A DNA stretch of 64,000 nucleotides from Paramacrobiotus metropolitanus (lineage: Eukaryota > Tardigrada > Eutardigrada > Parachela > Macrobiotidae): the NCBI RefSeq assembly GCF_019649055.1, contig NW_026570287.1, positions 62,001 to 126,000 of the forward strand. Direction: 5' to 3'. Below the pieces are notes generated by a model, which was given only the letters and a program-made list of their open reading frames with translations, had not been told where the DNA came from and ran no database searches. Below are positions 1-11,918 of this stretch, piece by piece. The number at the start of each line of letters is the position of its first letter. The first letter of the stretch is position 1. The position numbers and the translations under genes were made by a program.

Positions 1-150
1 CATGTTCTGTTTATGTGCGATCATGCTGTTTCGATACAAAAATGGGCACTGTGACTGCTGATAATGAAAGCAGTGACCGATTGTTGACAGTCGGAGTGAT
101 GGCTAACAAATTACGAAGTTTTCAGGGTAAAAAATAACTTCATTATGTAG

Positions 151-2455
151 GTTCAAGACGATTCACCTGGCTCCAAAGCAGGACTGGAGCCATTTTTTGA
201 CTTTATTACAAGCATCAATGGACAGCGCTTGCTGGAGGATGACGAAACTTTTAAAGGCACATTGAAGAATAACGTGGATCGTCCTGTGGAGCTGGAGCTG
301 TACAATACAAAAAGTCAGAATATTCGTAAAGTGATCCTAATCCCATCCACTTCTTGGGGAGGCCAGGGATTGCTTGGGGTATCCATTCGGTTCTGCTCCT
401 TTGAAGGAGCTGAGCAGAACGTGTGGCATGTTTTGGTAAGCCTTGCGCGTTATAACTTGAAGTTTATATTATGAAGTATTAATAATATTATTATGTTTTA
501 TTATATTATGAAGTATTATTATTATGCTCGAAGTAAGTACTGCAGCTTTGTGGGCAGTGTGACATTTTTTATATTTTACAGGAAGTTCATCCCGGATCTC
601 CAGCAGCGGCAGCACAGTTTCGTGCCTATTCCGATTACATTATTGGAGCGGACGTGTTATTGAAAGAGTCGGAGGATTTATTCGCCGTTATTGAATCGCA
701 CGAAGGGAAACCATTGAAGTTGTTCGTGTACAATACCGACACTGACACTGTTCGAGATGTGACGATTATTCCCAATCGCAACTGGGGTGGTGGAGGAAGG
801 TAAAGCACCACGCAGGTTTATTTTCTGTTTTATGTTAATTTTTGGATTTCATATAATTTATTTCTTTATCAGTGTGGGTTGCGATATTGGCTTCGGCTAT
901 CTCCACCGGATTCCACATCAGGCGAAAGACGAAACTGGCGGCGGAGAGGCCGTTAAGAGTAACCAGCATAATGTGGGCAAAGCTTCGACGTGTGGACACG
1001 ATCACGCCCATCCGCACGATCATTCTCATCATCACGGCCACCATGACCACAACCATGATCATCATGATCACAGTCACCACGATCACGGGCATGATCACCA
1101 CGATCACGGGCACAGCCATGCGCACGGCGCCTGCGGTGGGCATGATCATGATCATCATGCTCCAGCCAAACAGGATTTGTCGGGAGTGACCCGAGGCATA
1201 AATGGATCTGTCACTGAACATGTGCATTCTTCATCCTGTTCTCATGGACACGGGCCGCACAGTCACGATCACGGGGATTCACACGCGCATCACCATCATG
1301 AACCTGCGGAAAGCGCATCTCTGCTCCATAATTTTGCCAACCCTGCCGCTGTGCCAACAAATACTCTAGTTCGTGAAGGTTTGTCACTTGTCTCGCGATA
1401 ATTCTGTAGGTAGCGCCTTTGCACTGCGCACAAGATTTTTTAACATTTTAATCTTACTTTAATTTATGTTTTGGTTAATATGACGCATAGAAAACGCTGT
1501 GGGCGGAAGGACGTACATCTGTTCAGCGCAAACATTAATTTTGGACATTTAAGACTTTTTCTCTATCTTAAGATTGTGTCCGAGCACTATATATTTATAT
1601 TCCCGAACAGACAATATGATGTAGTTTGTTGCTTTAATTTTGTTGACATTGGTACTTCTATAAGGTGTAAACGTGATGTTACTGGGCGTCTTTGAGTACT
1701 TCGTTCTTAAAAATAATTAACATTATCATAATCGTATAAGTTCTGGTTTTGCGCTCAGATTGGTTGAATGCCTATTTGTTTCAGCGCCAATGACAGCGCC
1801 AGCTCCAATCAGTCCAGTTCCCGAACCTGCCAAAGTACAACAAACCACGGCTGCTCCGTTGATTGATTTAAATCCTTCGCCTCAGATTCCGGCGGGATCT
1901 TTTAGCATTGGAAAACCGATGTTTCCACCTACTCAATCTTCCTATGCCACTTCGTACACGACCCCGAATTACTCTTTTGCGCCTCCACCGGTAACGCCTC
2001 CACAGATGAACAGCATGCCTGGCCAGTTTCCGCCTCCAATCCGTCCCAATATCGCCAGTTTTCCCGTTTCCGTAAGTGGTTTTCCACCCATTACCGTCAC
2101 TTCTACTATCCCAGACCAGTCTGCGCTAACGAATAATGTACTATCGGCTTTCCAACTGCCACCAACAACCTCGACACCTCCCAATCTCATACCTTTTTCA
2201 TACCAACCTGCCCAGAATGTAGCCACATCTGCCACAGTAAGTATCTGCTAATGATGTTACGAACTCAAGAAGAAACAAATTAGTAGCGGTAAACCGGAAA
2301 ACGGTTAGTGTAGACCGTGCATCAGCTTATCTGGAAGCACTTCGTGATTTGATTTTAAGAACTCTGTTTCATTGCAGCCAGTGAGGAGCGGATACGGCAA
2401 TCCTGACCTTACTAGGACAAATGTGCCTTCAGACCAGCATGGATATAGCGCTTAA
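151..2455 (+). CDS. GORASP: Golgi reassembly-stacking protein (GRASP55/65 family), 5'-partial
   Basis: Peripheral Golgi protein that tethers cisternae through two PDZ-like GRASP domains. Exons by splice signal and phase: 151-435, 582-799, 873-1378, 1785-2236, 2378-2455, giving about 512 visible residues. The first GRASP domain reads [14 protein letters not shown] and later [16 protein letters not shown]. The second contains [20 protein letters not shown] and, across the 799/873 junction, [15 protein letters not shown]; all are family hallmarks. The N-terminal exon, which should carry the myristoylated MG start and HVLR, is not seen and probably lies left of the window. After the second domain comes an unusual His/Asp/Gly-rich stretch (about 960-1310), then the usual Pro/Ser/Thr-rich tail. 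A polyadenylation signal lies at 2703-2708. Family identification is firm; whether it is the GRASP55 or GRASP65 type cannot be said for an invertebrate. Confidence 0.93.
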
Positions 2456-2695
2456 CCTCAGCTAATAGCTTAATCTTTCAACGCGTTTTTACTACCAGAT
2501 TACAGCGTACGCTATCTTCTATGGGTTTTTAATTAAGTTGTTAATTTACCTGAATTATAAATTTGTGGTAACATGCACTCGTTATTGAAGGTTTTTATTC
2601 GGAGTTGCAGTCTTGCAAGATTACGAAGCATTTTCCACAAGGAACGTTTATTGTTGCAACTGACACGATTTCGTGTATTGTACTCTTCGCATGAA

Positions 2696-2708
2696 TTTAT
2701 TAAATAAA
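2696..2708. terminator. Overlapping convergent polyadenylation signals
   Basis: TTTATT at 2696-2701 (AATAAA on the minus strand) is directly followed by AATAAA at 2703-2708 on the plus strand. The site lies about 250 bp past the GRASP stop and about 290 bp past the TMEM199 stop, so one short palindromic block could serve both convergent genes. Confidence 0.5.
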
Positions 2709-2988
2709 CATATTTTGCAGATTGTTGTAGTAGTTAACTGTTAACGAATTGTTACAACGAAATTGTTAATTGTTACAACAATCCACATCAACAGACAACA
2801 GATAAGCTGCACTTTTTAAAATGCCGAGGAATGATACGAAACACAGCAACATCAAGCAGTCAACTTTAAGGGAAGTCCATAATTCTCCGCAAAATTACTT
2901 AATTCCATCACGAAGCCAAAACTGATAAAACTAACACTAAGTCCATAATAAACAGCGAAGTATATTTAGGCTGGTATCGCAAAAATTT

Positions 2989-3711
2989 TCATTCACTTTT
3001 CACCTTTCCTTCTGGATAACTTGTCCTGTTGAGATCAAATTTTGCAGAAACATTACGTGCGGCTGTATCGTCTGTCGTCTCACTTTTATGCAATTTTTTC
3101 ATCAAAAAGTAAATATCGGCGATTGCCACTACGCAGCTGACAAGGATGGCCACTAAAACTTGCGCAATGAGATGGTCGCCCACTGCTAACCCCGTGGCGA
3201 AGTAGGCAAAGACTCCAGAGCCAATGACAGTTATCAGACAATTCACCACCGCCAGCGTCTCCGTCTGGGCCACACGCAAATCCGCAGCAAATCCCGATAT
3301 ACCAGTTCCTTTGGCATTTTGATGGATAGTTTTGGTCATGCGGGCATATTCCCGTGCCGCAGCATCATTCCGTATTCGCTCGACTGCTGTCTCATTGGCA
3401 AAGTCGCGCTTCGGAGGCTGCACGCCCTCAGCAAAATACCACTTCGCTCCTTCCAGAAAATCGTTGTTGTAGGCTGTGGTGGTTTTCGGCGTCTTACCAC
3501 GTTCCCTGCGCTGGCTGGCATACTGCGCTACCTTCTGGATAAATGACACGGGAATGCATTTCGGGGTGGATTCAATGATCGAGCAGCATCGTGATCGCAG
3601 GTCCGAAGGCGCCTCTGAATCTTGGCTGATTCGCTGAATCCAGGAATTTAACTTTGAATTGATAGTCACTTGGCTTCCGCTTTCTATATCTTTATCTTCC
3701 ATTTCCGCCAC
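2989..3711 (-). CDS. TMEM199: TMEM199 / Vma12-like V-ATPase assembly factor
   Basis: Uninterrupted 240-residue frame, the length typical of TMEM199/Vma12 proteins. These ER/ERGIC membrane proteins assist assembly of the V-ATPase Vo sector. The mid-section resembles the family pattern, including FLEGAKWYFAEGVQ and the repeated ARMTKTI-type helix before the membrane part. Two hydrophobic segments, about residues 152-172 (VVNCLITVIGSGVFAYFATG) and 180-205 (LIAQVLVAILVSCVVAIADI), form the membrane hairpin. The C-terminus is short and charged without a clear KKxx signal. The gene is intronless, unlike almost every neighbour. It is divergent from the EEA1 gene, with 590 bp between start codons, so the two may share a promoter region. 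Family call is from pattern memory. Confidence 0.8.
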   Translation of the reverse strand: MAEMEDKDIESGSQVTINSKLNSWIQRISQDSEAPSDLRSRCCSIIESTPKCIPVSFIQKVAQYASQRRERGKTPKTTTAYNNDFLEGAKWYFAEGVQPPKRDFANETAVERIRNDAAAREYARMTKTIHQNAKGTGISGFAADLRVAQTETLAVVNCLITVIGSGVFAYFATGLAVGDHLIAQVLVAILVSCVVAIADIYFLMKKLHKSETTDDTAARNVSAKFDLNRTSYPEGKVKSE

Positions 3712-4302
3712 TTATGATAAAAGAAACTTACTGTGGGTTTGCTTTTCAGAAAACTCAAACAAAAATGATTATAAATTTGAAAATAGAAAATTTAAGAAGT
3801 CTATGTATAATGTACCTCGTGATTAACGATTGAAGCATGACGCTGCATGAGCTCGAGACGGCGGCCACATTTATTAATTTGCACCGGCCACGCGTAAGGT
3901 AACCCAGCCGTCCAGATAGCACATATCGCTCGTTTCAGAACCGAGGTTACGTCAGTTTTGATTTTTTCCTGCTGCACGTGTCAGCATTATCGCTGGCATT
4001 TACTGCTGTGTGTAAACAACAGATAAAAAACAAACGAATTCAAAAAAATTCGTTTTGAACCTATCCGACGTCTCCGTTCTGGGGAAAACAGCCAGAATTT
4101 TTTGAAATTGTAATTAGCATTATCCCTTGATTCCTCGAAGATTGCGCGTTCCTGCCAGAATTTTATGCTTTTTTTAATTTTTCGCATATCTGATGGTCCC
4201 ATGCTGATTGCACTGAGTCGGTTGCCAGATTTGACACCCCCAACTTCGTTGGGCTTTTGAGGCCGCTTTCTTTGATCGTGATATTCCGATATCCACGCAG
4301 AT

Positions 4303-7300
4303 ATGCAGCGTCTTAAAAACTTTGCTAAGGGGAAGAAAGAGGTACGCCCCAGTGTTTTATTTTACATAGATACAGTTGTATTGGAGTCTGGAGTGGCTTT
4401 AGTTTGAAGAGTTTACAGACTTCCGACGAACCTTCCAATGGGTATACACAGCTGTCGGGGACGCAGAACGGAAGTTCACACGCATTCTTTCCAGTACCCG
4501 GAAGTTCAGAAGAAAATCTCGAGGTAGCGTCTAGTGCGTCGTTTCATTTCGTCTTCTGCGCCAATAGCGGAAGAGCAGTGTCTTCCTGGTTATTACTCTT
4601 GTTTTGCAACAGGGTTTTCTGTGTCCGAGTTGTCACGCTAAATTTGGCCAGATGGATGCGTTGCTCAATCATGTTCCTTTGTGCCGTGGACCTGGCACCG
4701 TTATGCCTTCCGCTCAGGCGGCTCAGCCATCCTCCTCCTCTTCCCAATCTGTACAACGCAAAGTACACAACTGTATTTATTATGGATATTTTCTGGCATA
4801 AATTTTCTGCCACTGTCTACTTTTTTTCTGCACCTATTTTTAAATAGCAAAATATATACATTTTTTAGGGTTCCACTGGCGTAACCATAGACAGTGAAGA
4901 ACTGCTGCTGAAAATCAATGAATATGATGCGCTCAAGGAAGGCAACGAACTGCTTCGGGATGAACTGCGGTCAGCGCATCAGCAGCAGCAGTCGCTCAAC
5001 GAACAGCTGGAGCAGCTCAAATTGCATAACGATGAATTACTGCGCAAAATGTCCATGCAGGTTTGTTCGAATATTATTCTCTTGTGTAATCGGTTATGCT
5101 GGAAGATTTTTTATTATTGCATCGTCTATTTATTGCATTGCATGTAAGTAATTTAGTGCATTATTCTTTTTATTATTGTAGGATCGTCGGTTGTCCCACG
5201 CCAAATCGGCTAGCGATGACCAGCAATTCGAGAAATTAGCTGCCGAGCGGCTGTCCAGTAAAGCCGAAGCGGATACTTTTAAAACCAAAATCTCCGCCCT
5301 TGAAGATGAGAAGCATTCCTTAGAATCCAGCATTGCTAACCTCCGCCAAACCGCTGCCGATAATAAAACAAAACACGAAGCGGAAGTGAATTTGCTCCGC
5401 GGAAATATCGAGATACAGAAAGCCACGATTTCCAAAATGCAGTCCGAATCCGAAGTGGCCAAATCCGTCAGCATTTCATTAACCGCCGCGACCGCGGAGG
5501 TTACCCGTTTGCGCAGCGAAGCGGCTAGAGCGCGTCAACGCGTTGTCGAACTGGAGGCGAGCACGAACGAGCTTTCCTCTTCTTTATCTGCCGCACAAGC
5601 CGCCTTAGACCTCAAAGAAAAGGAATTCAAGCAAGTAGTCACAGAGAGCACTGCAACGACGTCGGCGAATACCGCACTTTCCAGTACTGTGGAGGATTTA
5701 AGAGCGCAGATTGCTTCCATGACCACGAAACTGGAGCATGAAAAGGTGGAACATGAGCGCAGAACAGCGGAAATACTGGCTGAACATGCAAAACTAGGAG
5801 ATGCGGAGATTCGGGAAAAAGAAGAAACAGTTATCGAACCACAAGACAATGTTGTTACAGCGCCCAAGCAAATTGAGCGAGAGAAATCGAATGAGCAAGA
5901 AGAAGCCCGTGAAGTAATACTGCGCGCGTTGGAGACCGAAAAGAATCAGCTGGCCCAGGCTTTGCTTGAGCAAGAAACTGTTTTTAATAGCCAGCTCGAA
6001 AACGCACGAAAAAAGGAGACCGAAAGCTCTCAGCTTTTGGAGAAGTACACCACACAAATAAAGGAAATGGAGAATGTGCGCGATAACGCTGAGCGCAATC
6101 TAGTTCTACTGCAGAATGAAAAATCGAGCCTACAACAGCGGGTTACTGATCTGGAAGCCAGCAATGACAATCTTTCATCTGCTTTATCCGCCGGCCAAAC
6201 GGCATTGGACCTTAAAGACAAGGAACTCACTCAAATATTAGCGGAGAACAGTGCGGTGGCGTTAACGAGTTCCGCACTGTCCAGTGCGGTGGAAGAATTA
6301 CAGGTTCAAGTTGGGTCCTTGACCGCGAAACTGGAAGATGAACGAAAATCAGCAGAACTGCTGGCTGCCGAGCAGATGGCAAAAAATAAGGAGGTTCTAG
6401 AAAAAGAAGAGTCGATCATCGAATTGCGGAAAAATCTTGATGGTATGTCTGTCCAACTGGAGCGGCAGAAAGTTGAACTGCAAGACCAGTCGGATAAATT
6501 GAAACAGCTGGAAATTTCGCAGCAGACGTTGGAAACGGAGAAAAATGCACTCGCTCAGACTTTATCTGAAAAAGAAGCTGCGTTTAGTAGTCAATTGGAC
6601 AGGGCTCGGGTAAAAGAAGAAGAAAGCGCTAAACTACTAGAAACGCATGTCACACGGATAAAGGAAGTGGAAGTTTTGCACGGCGATACTGAGCGCAGTT
6701 TGCTTCAGCTGAGAAATGAGAAGAAGAGCTTGGAACAGCGCTTTATTGATTTGGAGGTGACTAATAACAGTTTGTCATCTTCCTTATCGGACGCTAAAGC
6801 GGCACTTGACCTTAAAGAAAACGAGCTGAAACAAATACTGGATGAAAAAAGTGCAGTGGCGTCGGCAAGTAGTGCACTGTCCAGCACTGTCGCCGATTTG
6901 CAGGCACAGGTTGATTCATTAACCGCAAAACTTGAAAACGAACGCACTACAGCGGAGATGTTGGCTGCCGAGCAGAAGTCGAAGAACAGCGAACTGCAGA
7001 AAAGGGAAGAAATGATGGACAAACTGCAGAAAGACCTAGCTGATGCGTTGCAACAAGTGGAACGGCAGAAACTTGGTTTGCAAGAGCAGACCGATAAAGT
7101 GAAGCAGATAACTGCTTTGCAGCGCACCTTGGAAACGGAGAAGAGTCAGTTAGCTCAGACTTTGGCTGAAAAGAAGCTGCCTTTACTAGCCAACTGGAGA
7201 GCGCACGAGTAAAGGAAGCGGAAAGTGCACAGCTTCTGGACAAGTATGCAACACGAATTAAAGAGATGGAAGATGTGCGCGATAATGCCGAGCGTAGTCT

Positions 7301-7730
7301 GTTCCAGTTGCAAAACGAAAAAGCCAGCTTATCGCAGCGCGTCACCGAACTGGATGAGGGCCAACGTGTGGCGCTGACGAAATGTATTGAGCTGGAAGAG
7401 CAGAAGGACAAACTGCACAGCAGTATTGGGGATATCCGACGGAAATACGAGGATGCCGTGGCAGCCATGCATGAGCTGGGCCGGGAGAATCAAAGCCTGC
7501 AGGTGGAGTGCACGCGGCTCAAAGGCCGGAAGTGGGCGCAGGATGAGGAGGTTAATGAGTGTTCAGCCTGCGGGAAGCCGTTCGGGCTGACACAACGGAA
7601 ACATCATTGCCGCAGTTGTGGGGAGATTTTTTGTCAGGACTGCTCGGCGAAAAGCGCCAGCTTAGTGGGCGCCAAGAAGCCCGTCAGAGTGTGTGATAGC
7701 TGTTTTGTGGAAATTCAAGGACGAATGTAG
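4303..7730 (+). CDS. EEA1: EEA1-like endosomal tether: C2H2 finger, long coiled coil, C-terminal FYVE
   Basis: Rab5 and PI3P effector that tethers early endosomes. Exons: 4303-4341, 4410-4523, 4613-4762, 4869-5060, 5182-7730. An N-terminal C2H2 finger ([12 protein letters not shown], then H and C) matches the Rab5-binding finger of EEA1. About 850 residues of heptad-rich coiled coil follow. The C-terminal FYVE domain (about residues 948-1014) has its three signatures: [13 protein letters not shown] and RVC. The coding frame breaks near 7168-7172, where GAAAAGAAGCT replaces the GAAAAAGAAGCT of the homologous internal repeat. The old frame stops at 7210-7212 while the shifted frame runs on without loss of similarity. 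Allowing one missing A, the protein has about 1014 residues, against about 1411 in human EEA1. The coiled coil contains three 600-bp internal repeats starting at 5929, 6529 and 7129. Confidence 0.88.
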
Positions 7731-8868
7731 AGGAAACAGCAGGATGGACATTTTGACCGTGATGCTCAACTCAGTGCCAGTTTACACAGTCCAGGTTATC
7801 TACCGATTTTTGGTTATTTATAAATTATCCTGAATTAGTGAATTCCCTGTTTTCTAGACGATTGTTTATAATCCAAGTGGTTTTAATTTAATTATTATTA
7901 TGGTTGCCTGATAAGTGCAGTTAGTTTATATGAATTTTAATATCGAAGCACATAGCATTCTTGTTGTCTTTTGAATTTTTTACACGTTAATTTATGACTA
8001 AAGTAGTTCTCGTAACCTTTGTTTTGCGGTGTGGTCCGCTTGTGCATGGCCGGTTTTCGACTCTGTCTCCCATGATTAACCGGTAAACAACGAAGCGTTG
8101 TTACTATATTTTCTTTATTAAAATTTGTATATTTGGCATGCGAGAAATGGTCATGACATCTTAAGTTCATGCAGTATTAAGTTTTAGTGCTTATGGAAGT
8201 TGCGATAATTGGTCGAGCGGTAGCGCCATCAGGACATGGTACAATCTGACATAATGCGAAAATATCATAATTAGAGACTTAGGGTTGGAATCCTCACATA
8301 TTTACAAATACGGTAGCAGGAAATTTAATGTCAGAACCCTATGTTGAATTATTGAGTCATGCCAGAAGAATTATGTTATAAAATTCAAAAACAGTTTCAA
8401 AGAAAGTGACACAGTTGTAGTCAATCTGCACAGTTCAACATGTTGGCCGTTTCCACAGCGTACTACATGTAAGTATTGGCAATCTACCTTTGTCTGTGTG
8501 GAAACTTCGCAGTAAAAAGTGACGAGTTAATTAGCTAACAGCCAAAATATAAGAAATCTGTGACCTCTTTATTGCAATACTCGTAATTTCCTTACGATGG
8601 CGTCGTTCTTGCCGCACCGGGACGTTTAAGTTTTCAGCTATATGCAAAGTTTTTGATCAGAATCTAGTGCATGGGTAATTATTGTAGAACTAGTGTAGTC
8701 GACAGACTTTAAGGCCTTTGATATTTGATTTTTCTGAATTAATTCTAACGGTTTCTTTTACTAGCTGTGAAAAAATAAGAAGTGATCTAATTATCGATGT
8801 TCAAAGTGAAGCGATATCTGTTATCTTGGACCTAAAGCAGCATAAAAACAATTTATGATTTTTGTATG
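7731..8868. other. Intergenic stretch with a possible pol III box pair
   Basis: No convincing coding exon was found. The stretch is AT-rich and short frames lack family similarity. At 8214-8225 there is a tRNA A-box-like block (tggtcgagcggt) and at 8282-8293 a B-box-like block (gggttggaatcc). They are about 70 bp apart. A tRNA fold with paired acceptor ends was not apparent. Confidence 0.4.
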
Positions 8869-8870
8869 TA

Positions 8871-9982
8871 AAGGGGTGCTGCGCCAAGTTCGGGCACTTG
8901 GGTAAAATAAATTATAAAGTATTACAGTTGGTCTTTTCGTTTCTTATTTTCCACTTTTCTAGTGCAACTTTTTATGCCAAATTCAATAATACCAAAATCG
9001 GATCCTTTGAGTCTGTCAGGAACGAGTTGTGCGCTTAATAAGGGGGAGGGGCAGTGGGCGTTTTAGGGATGGTTATAACAGCCTTCATAAAAAATTCTCC
9101 AAACGATATTTTTGCACGAAATTTTTGGATAACTTTTGAGTGGCCCAAAAGGTGTCTGTTTTGGGTTACGAAAAGAATCTCGCATCATCGGTGACCGAGA
9201 TAACCTCGAAACAACTTGTATCTCCCATAGACTTCTATGTTATAACGTACCTACCGAAGGATGGGGTTGCCTAGCACAGAGACGTAAGTAACGTCGAGCT
9301 GATATATTCCGTGGATGGATCATGGTCCACATTAAACGATTCTAATGTTTTAATGAATATCTACTGCGTGGGTAGGGAGAGAAAAGCGCCGGATAATTGG
9401 GAGGAAAAGCTAACAAAGCGACAGGAAAAAAAAGTGATGGTTGCCGTTTGAGATTTTCAAACTAGCTTGTCTCTGGCTTACTGGTTGCACCAATGCGTTT
9501 AAACTGTTCCTCAGTATCCTACAGAAGAGATTTTATAAAAGACGGTCGTCGAAAACTTCACTAGGTTGCAGGGCAAGCGTGTACAAAGGGTCACTCTCCA
9601 CTTTAACTATGCCCACAGTTTCTCAAAGGTCACGTAGGTTTGGTTGTAATCGAACGATCTTATATACAATTCGCAAGAGCTTTAAATGACGAACACGTCA
9701 GACTAATTTAGTTTGGATCAAGACGCCAACGGAATTTTTAATCGAATTATAATTCGGAGGAAGGCACCCACGGTACATGGGTCGAACACTATTTTGAAAC
9801 TGGTCTGATCTAGTTTCGGATACACTGAAATTCGGAGCACGCTCTCAGCGTAAGGAACGATAGTTTAAAAGGTAGTAGACACATACGGCAATACTATAAA
9901 AATATAATGAGTTGGACATTTGTGATGTGTGACCTGTGGCAGGTTTTGGACGAAAGTGCCCGAACTTGGCGTAGCACCCCTG
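8871..9982. mobile_element. 1.1-kb TA-flanked inverted-repeat element, MITE-like
   Basis: The ends are near-perfect inverted repeats of 29 bp: left 8871-8899 and right 9954-9982, with two mismatches. They share the core ggggtgct(g/a)cgcc followed by aagttcgggcactt. A TA dinucleotide directly flanks each end (8869-8870 and 9983-9984), and the right end reads CAGGGG inward. TA duplications with CAGGGG-type ends suggest a Tc1/mariner-superfamily nonautonomous element. No transposase-like frame was recognised inside; the longest plus frame (9441-9689) resembles nothing known to me. Family assignment is inference from the ends only. Confidence 0.75.
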
Positions 9983-9984
9983 TA

Positions 9985-11918
9985 TATAGAATAATGTTTG
10001 TCTAAACAAATTTGGAGTTTTTCAACAGAAAATGTTTCATTCGTTAAAATTTAGTGTTAGACAGTTAGCTATAGCCATTTACAACGATATACACAGAATC
10101 ACATTATGTATGTAACGTTCTAAGGCGTCTGCATGTCGAGTAAATAAAAATTCATTTTATTAAGATACATAGTACAACCGCGGCATAAAACTGGCTTTGC
10201 CGCCTACATGTGTACTGGGATCTGGATGCTTATTTTTAATTGCGAGGTCAATTATTGAACGCATGCATGCACACCGTGGCGATGTCGTTGCGGCACTTAT
10301 ATAGACATCTCCCGAACTTAAATTAAATGTCTGTGTCGATGCGGACGGTATGACGGTTATTATAGTGTAGCCAGAAGAAAAAGATTTAGCAAATGTTGCT
10401 CATTTTTCATGTCAGGCCGTGCTGGAGTGCTGTCGGTATTCCATTCATCTGGGCATGTCATCATCGCATCCTTTAAGAACACCAGCAGCACTGCGAACGT
10501 GTTAAGACTCGGGAAAATTTTCAACAGGCCGGTACGTGCAGTGTATTTGAATACTACAGTATCATCCCGCTTCGCTTGGCACTGACTGCACATTTGCTGT
10601 TAATTCACTGCATCGCTAACTGGCGAACACTTGTTAATACATTGTTAAATAATACATAATGGACAAAGGCGTAATTTCGACGGCAGAGTGGAGTGTACGT
10701 TATAGGTTTCAGAGCGGCTAATAACGATTTTGCACTTCAAATTTCAATCGTCGGCCCGTCCCTACTCGGAAGATCCCAGTGTGAGCGTATATATATTCTG
10801 TCTACGAAGACGCGTATATACGGCGAGAGTGTCCGCTCTTCGCATTCAGCCGATTAGTTGATGTGTTTTCCCGCGCGCTATTCAGTCGCGCAGTTGTTCC
10901 CATCATTCAAGCATGTGCACACACAACGACGGCCCGCGCGCTGCTCGGCACTCCAATTGAGTTTTATTTACAGTTGTCAGTCGGTATTGAAAATTGAGCA
11001 AACTGTCGGACTGTCACAGAGTTACAGGCTCTAACTGTCTCTCCCTGGCCGAAGGAAAATCTTCCTGCTCCACTTTGCGGCGTTATATTGCTGGGCGATG
11101 TCATTTTGCCGGCTAATGGCATTATTCTGATAAACCATTTACGGAGTAATATTCCGTCACTACTGGACCGAACTGGAATACCGCATGGCGCCCAAAGGGA
11201 TGGAATAGACCATCTTCATGCTTTAACCCTTTTAAATCTCATCTTTCCCTAATTGCTCATGTTTTCCGGTCGGTTGACAGAAAAATGGCAGTGGGCCCCA
11301 TTGACAATGGCCGATTAACTATTAAAATTGCTTTACCAGTTTTTCTGCATTGTCTGGATAAGGCATTAGCCTTGCAGTATCCATCGTTTTTCGGATTAAA
11401 CAGTAAGTCGAAGATTTTTTTATCTAGTAAAAACATGATGGGGGGATTTGGTCATTTGGTATGAAGCTGACATCTGCCTCGGCTGCAGACTGGGCTGGGC
11501 TGAACTCTTGATTTTGTGTTAACTGTCAACGGTAATTCACCTAACGCATTTTATGTGTATGACGCGTTTTTAGCGTCTTATCAGGATTATCATCGATTGA
11601 GCCACTCTGAATATTTTGCATTACTTTGGTAATCAGAATAACAATTCTGGTGAAAGTATTCAGTTTAGATCATGAATGCCCGCGAAACTTGAAAAATTGT
11701 GTATATGCAGATGATAATACTAACCAAGGAGAAGGCTTTTGCGGGCTCGCAGTTACGTGACCTTTTACATACTTTGCTAACTATATAATGTTTGTGTGAA
11801 TTCACGGTGTTCGGTGTCTAATATGCACACCTTTCATCATTTCATGCCAGTGCCTATCAAGTTTCATGTTCAAGACTTCGACTACGAGTTCCTGGTAAAC
11901 CTTTGTTATAATAAGCCG
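9985..11918. other. Intergenic / 5' flank of the Shisa-like gene
   Basis: No exon is strongly supported. A strong donor (gtaagt at 11403) closes a small frame beginning ATG at 11285. Its phase would also fit the 13037 exon, so 11285-11402 is an alternative first coding exon or a 5'UTR exon of the Shisa-like gene. TATATAT-type sequence at about 10788-10794 and tatataat near 11783 are possible core-promoter elements. Confidence 0.3.

Noticed and set aside
835-1227. Long antisense and alternate-frame ORFs rich in Met/Ile/Val opposite the GRASP exon
   Set aside because: They are frame shadows of the His-codon repeats (cac/cat read as gtg/atg); no domain or splice support.
5535-5867. Minus-strand ORFs across the EEA1 exon (also 6705-7127 and 6947-7468)
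   Set aside because: Ser/Cys-rich complements of a coiled-coil coding exon; the plus strand is clearly the coding one.
9441-9689. 82-codon frame inside the TA-flanked element
   Set aside because: No similarity to transposase motifs; too short for a DDE enzyme.
10360-10593. 77-codon minus-strand ORF in intergenic DNA
   Set aside because: No recognisable domain, no splice partners, ordinary chance length.
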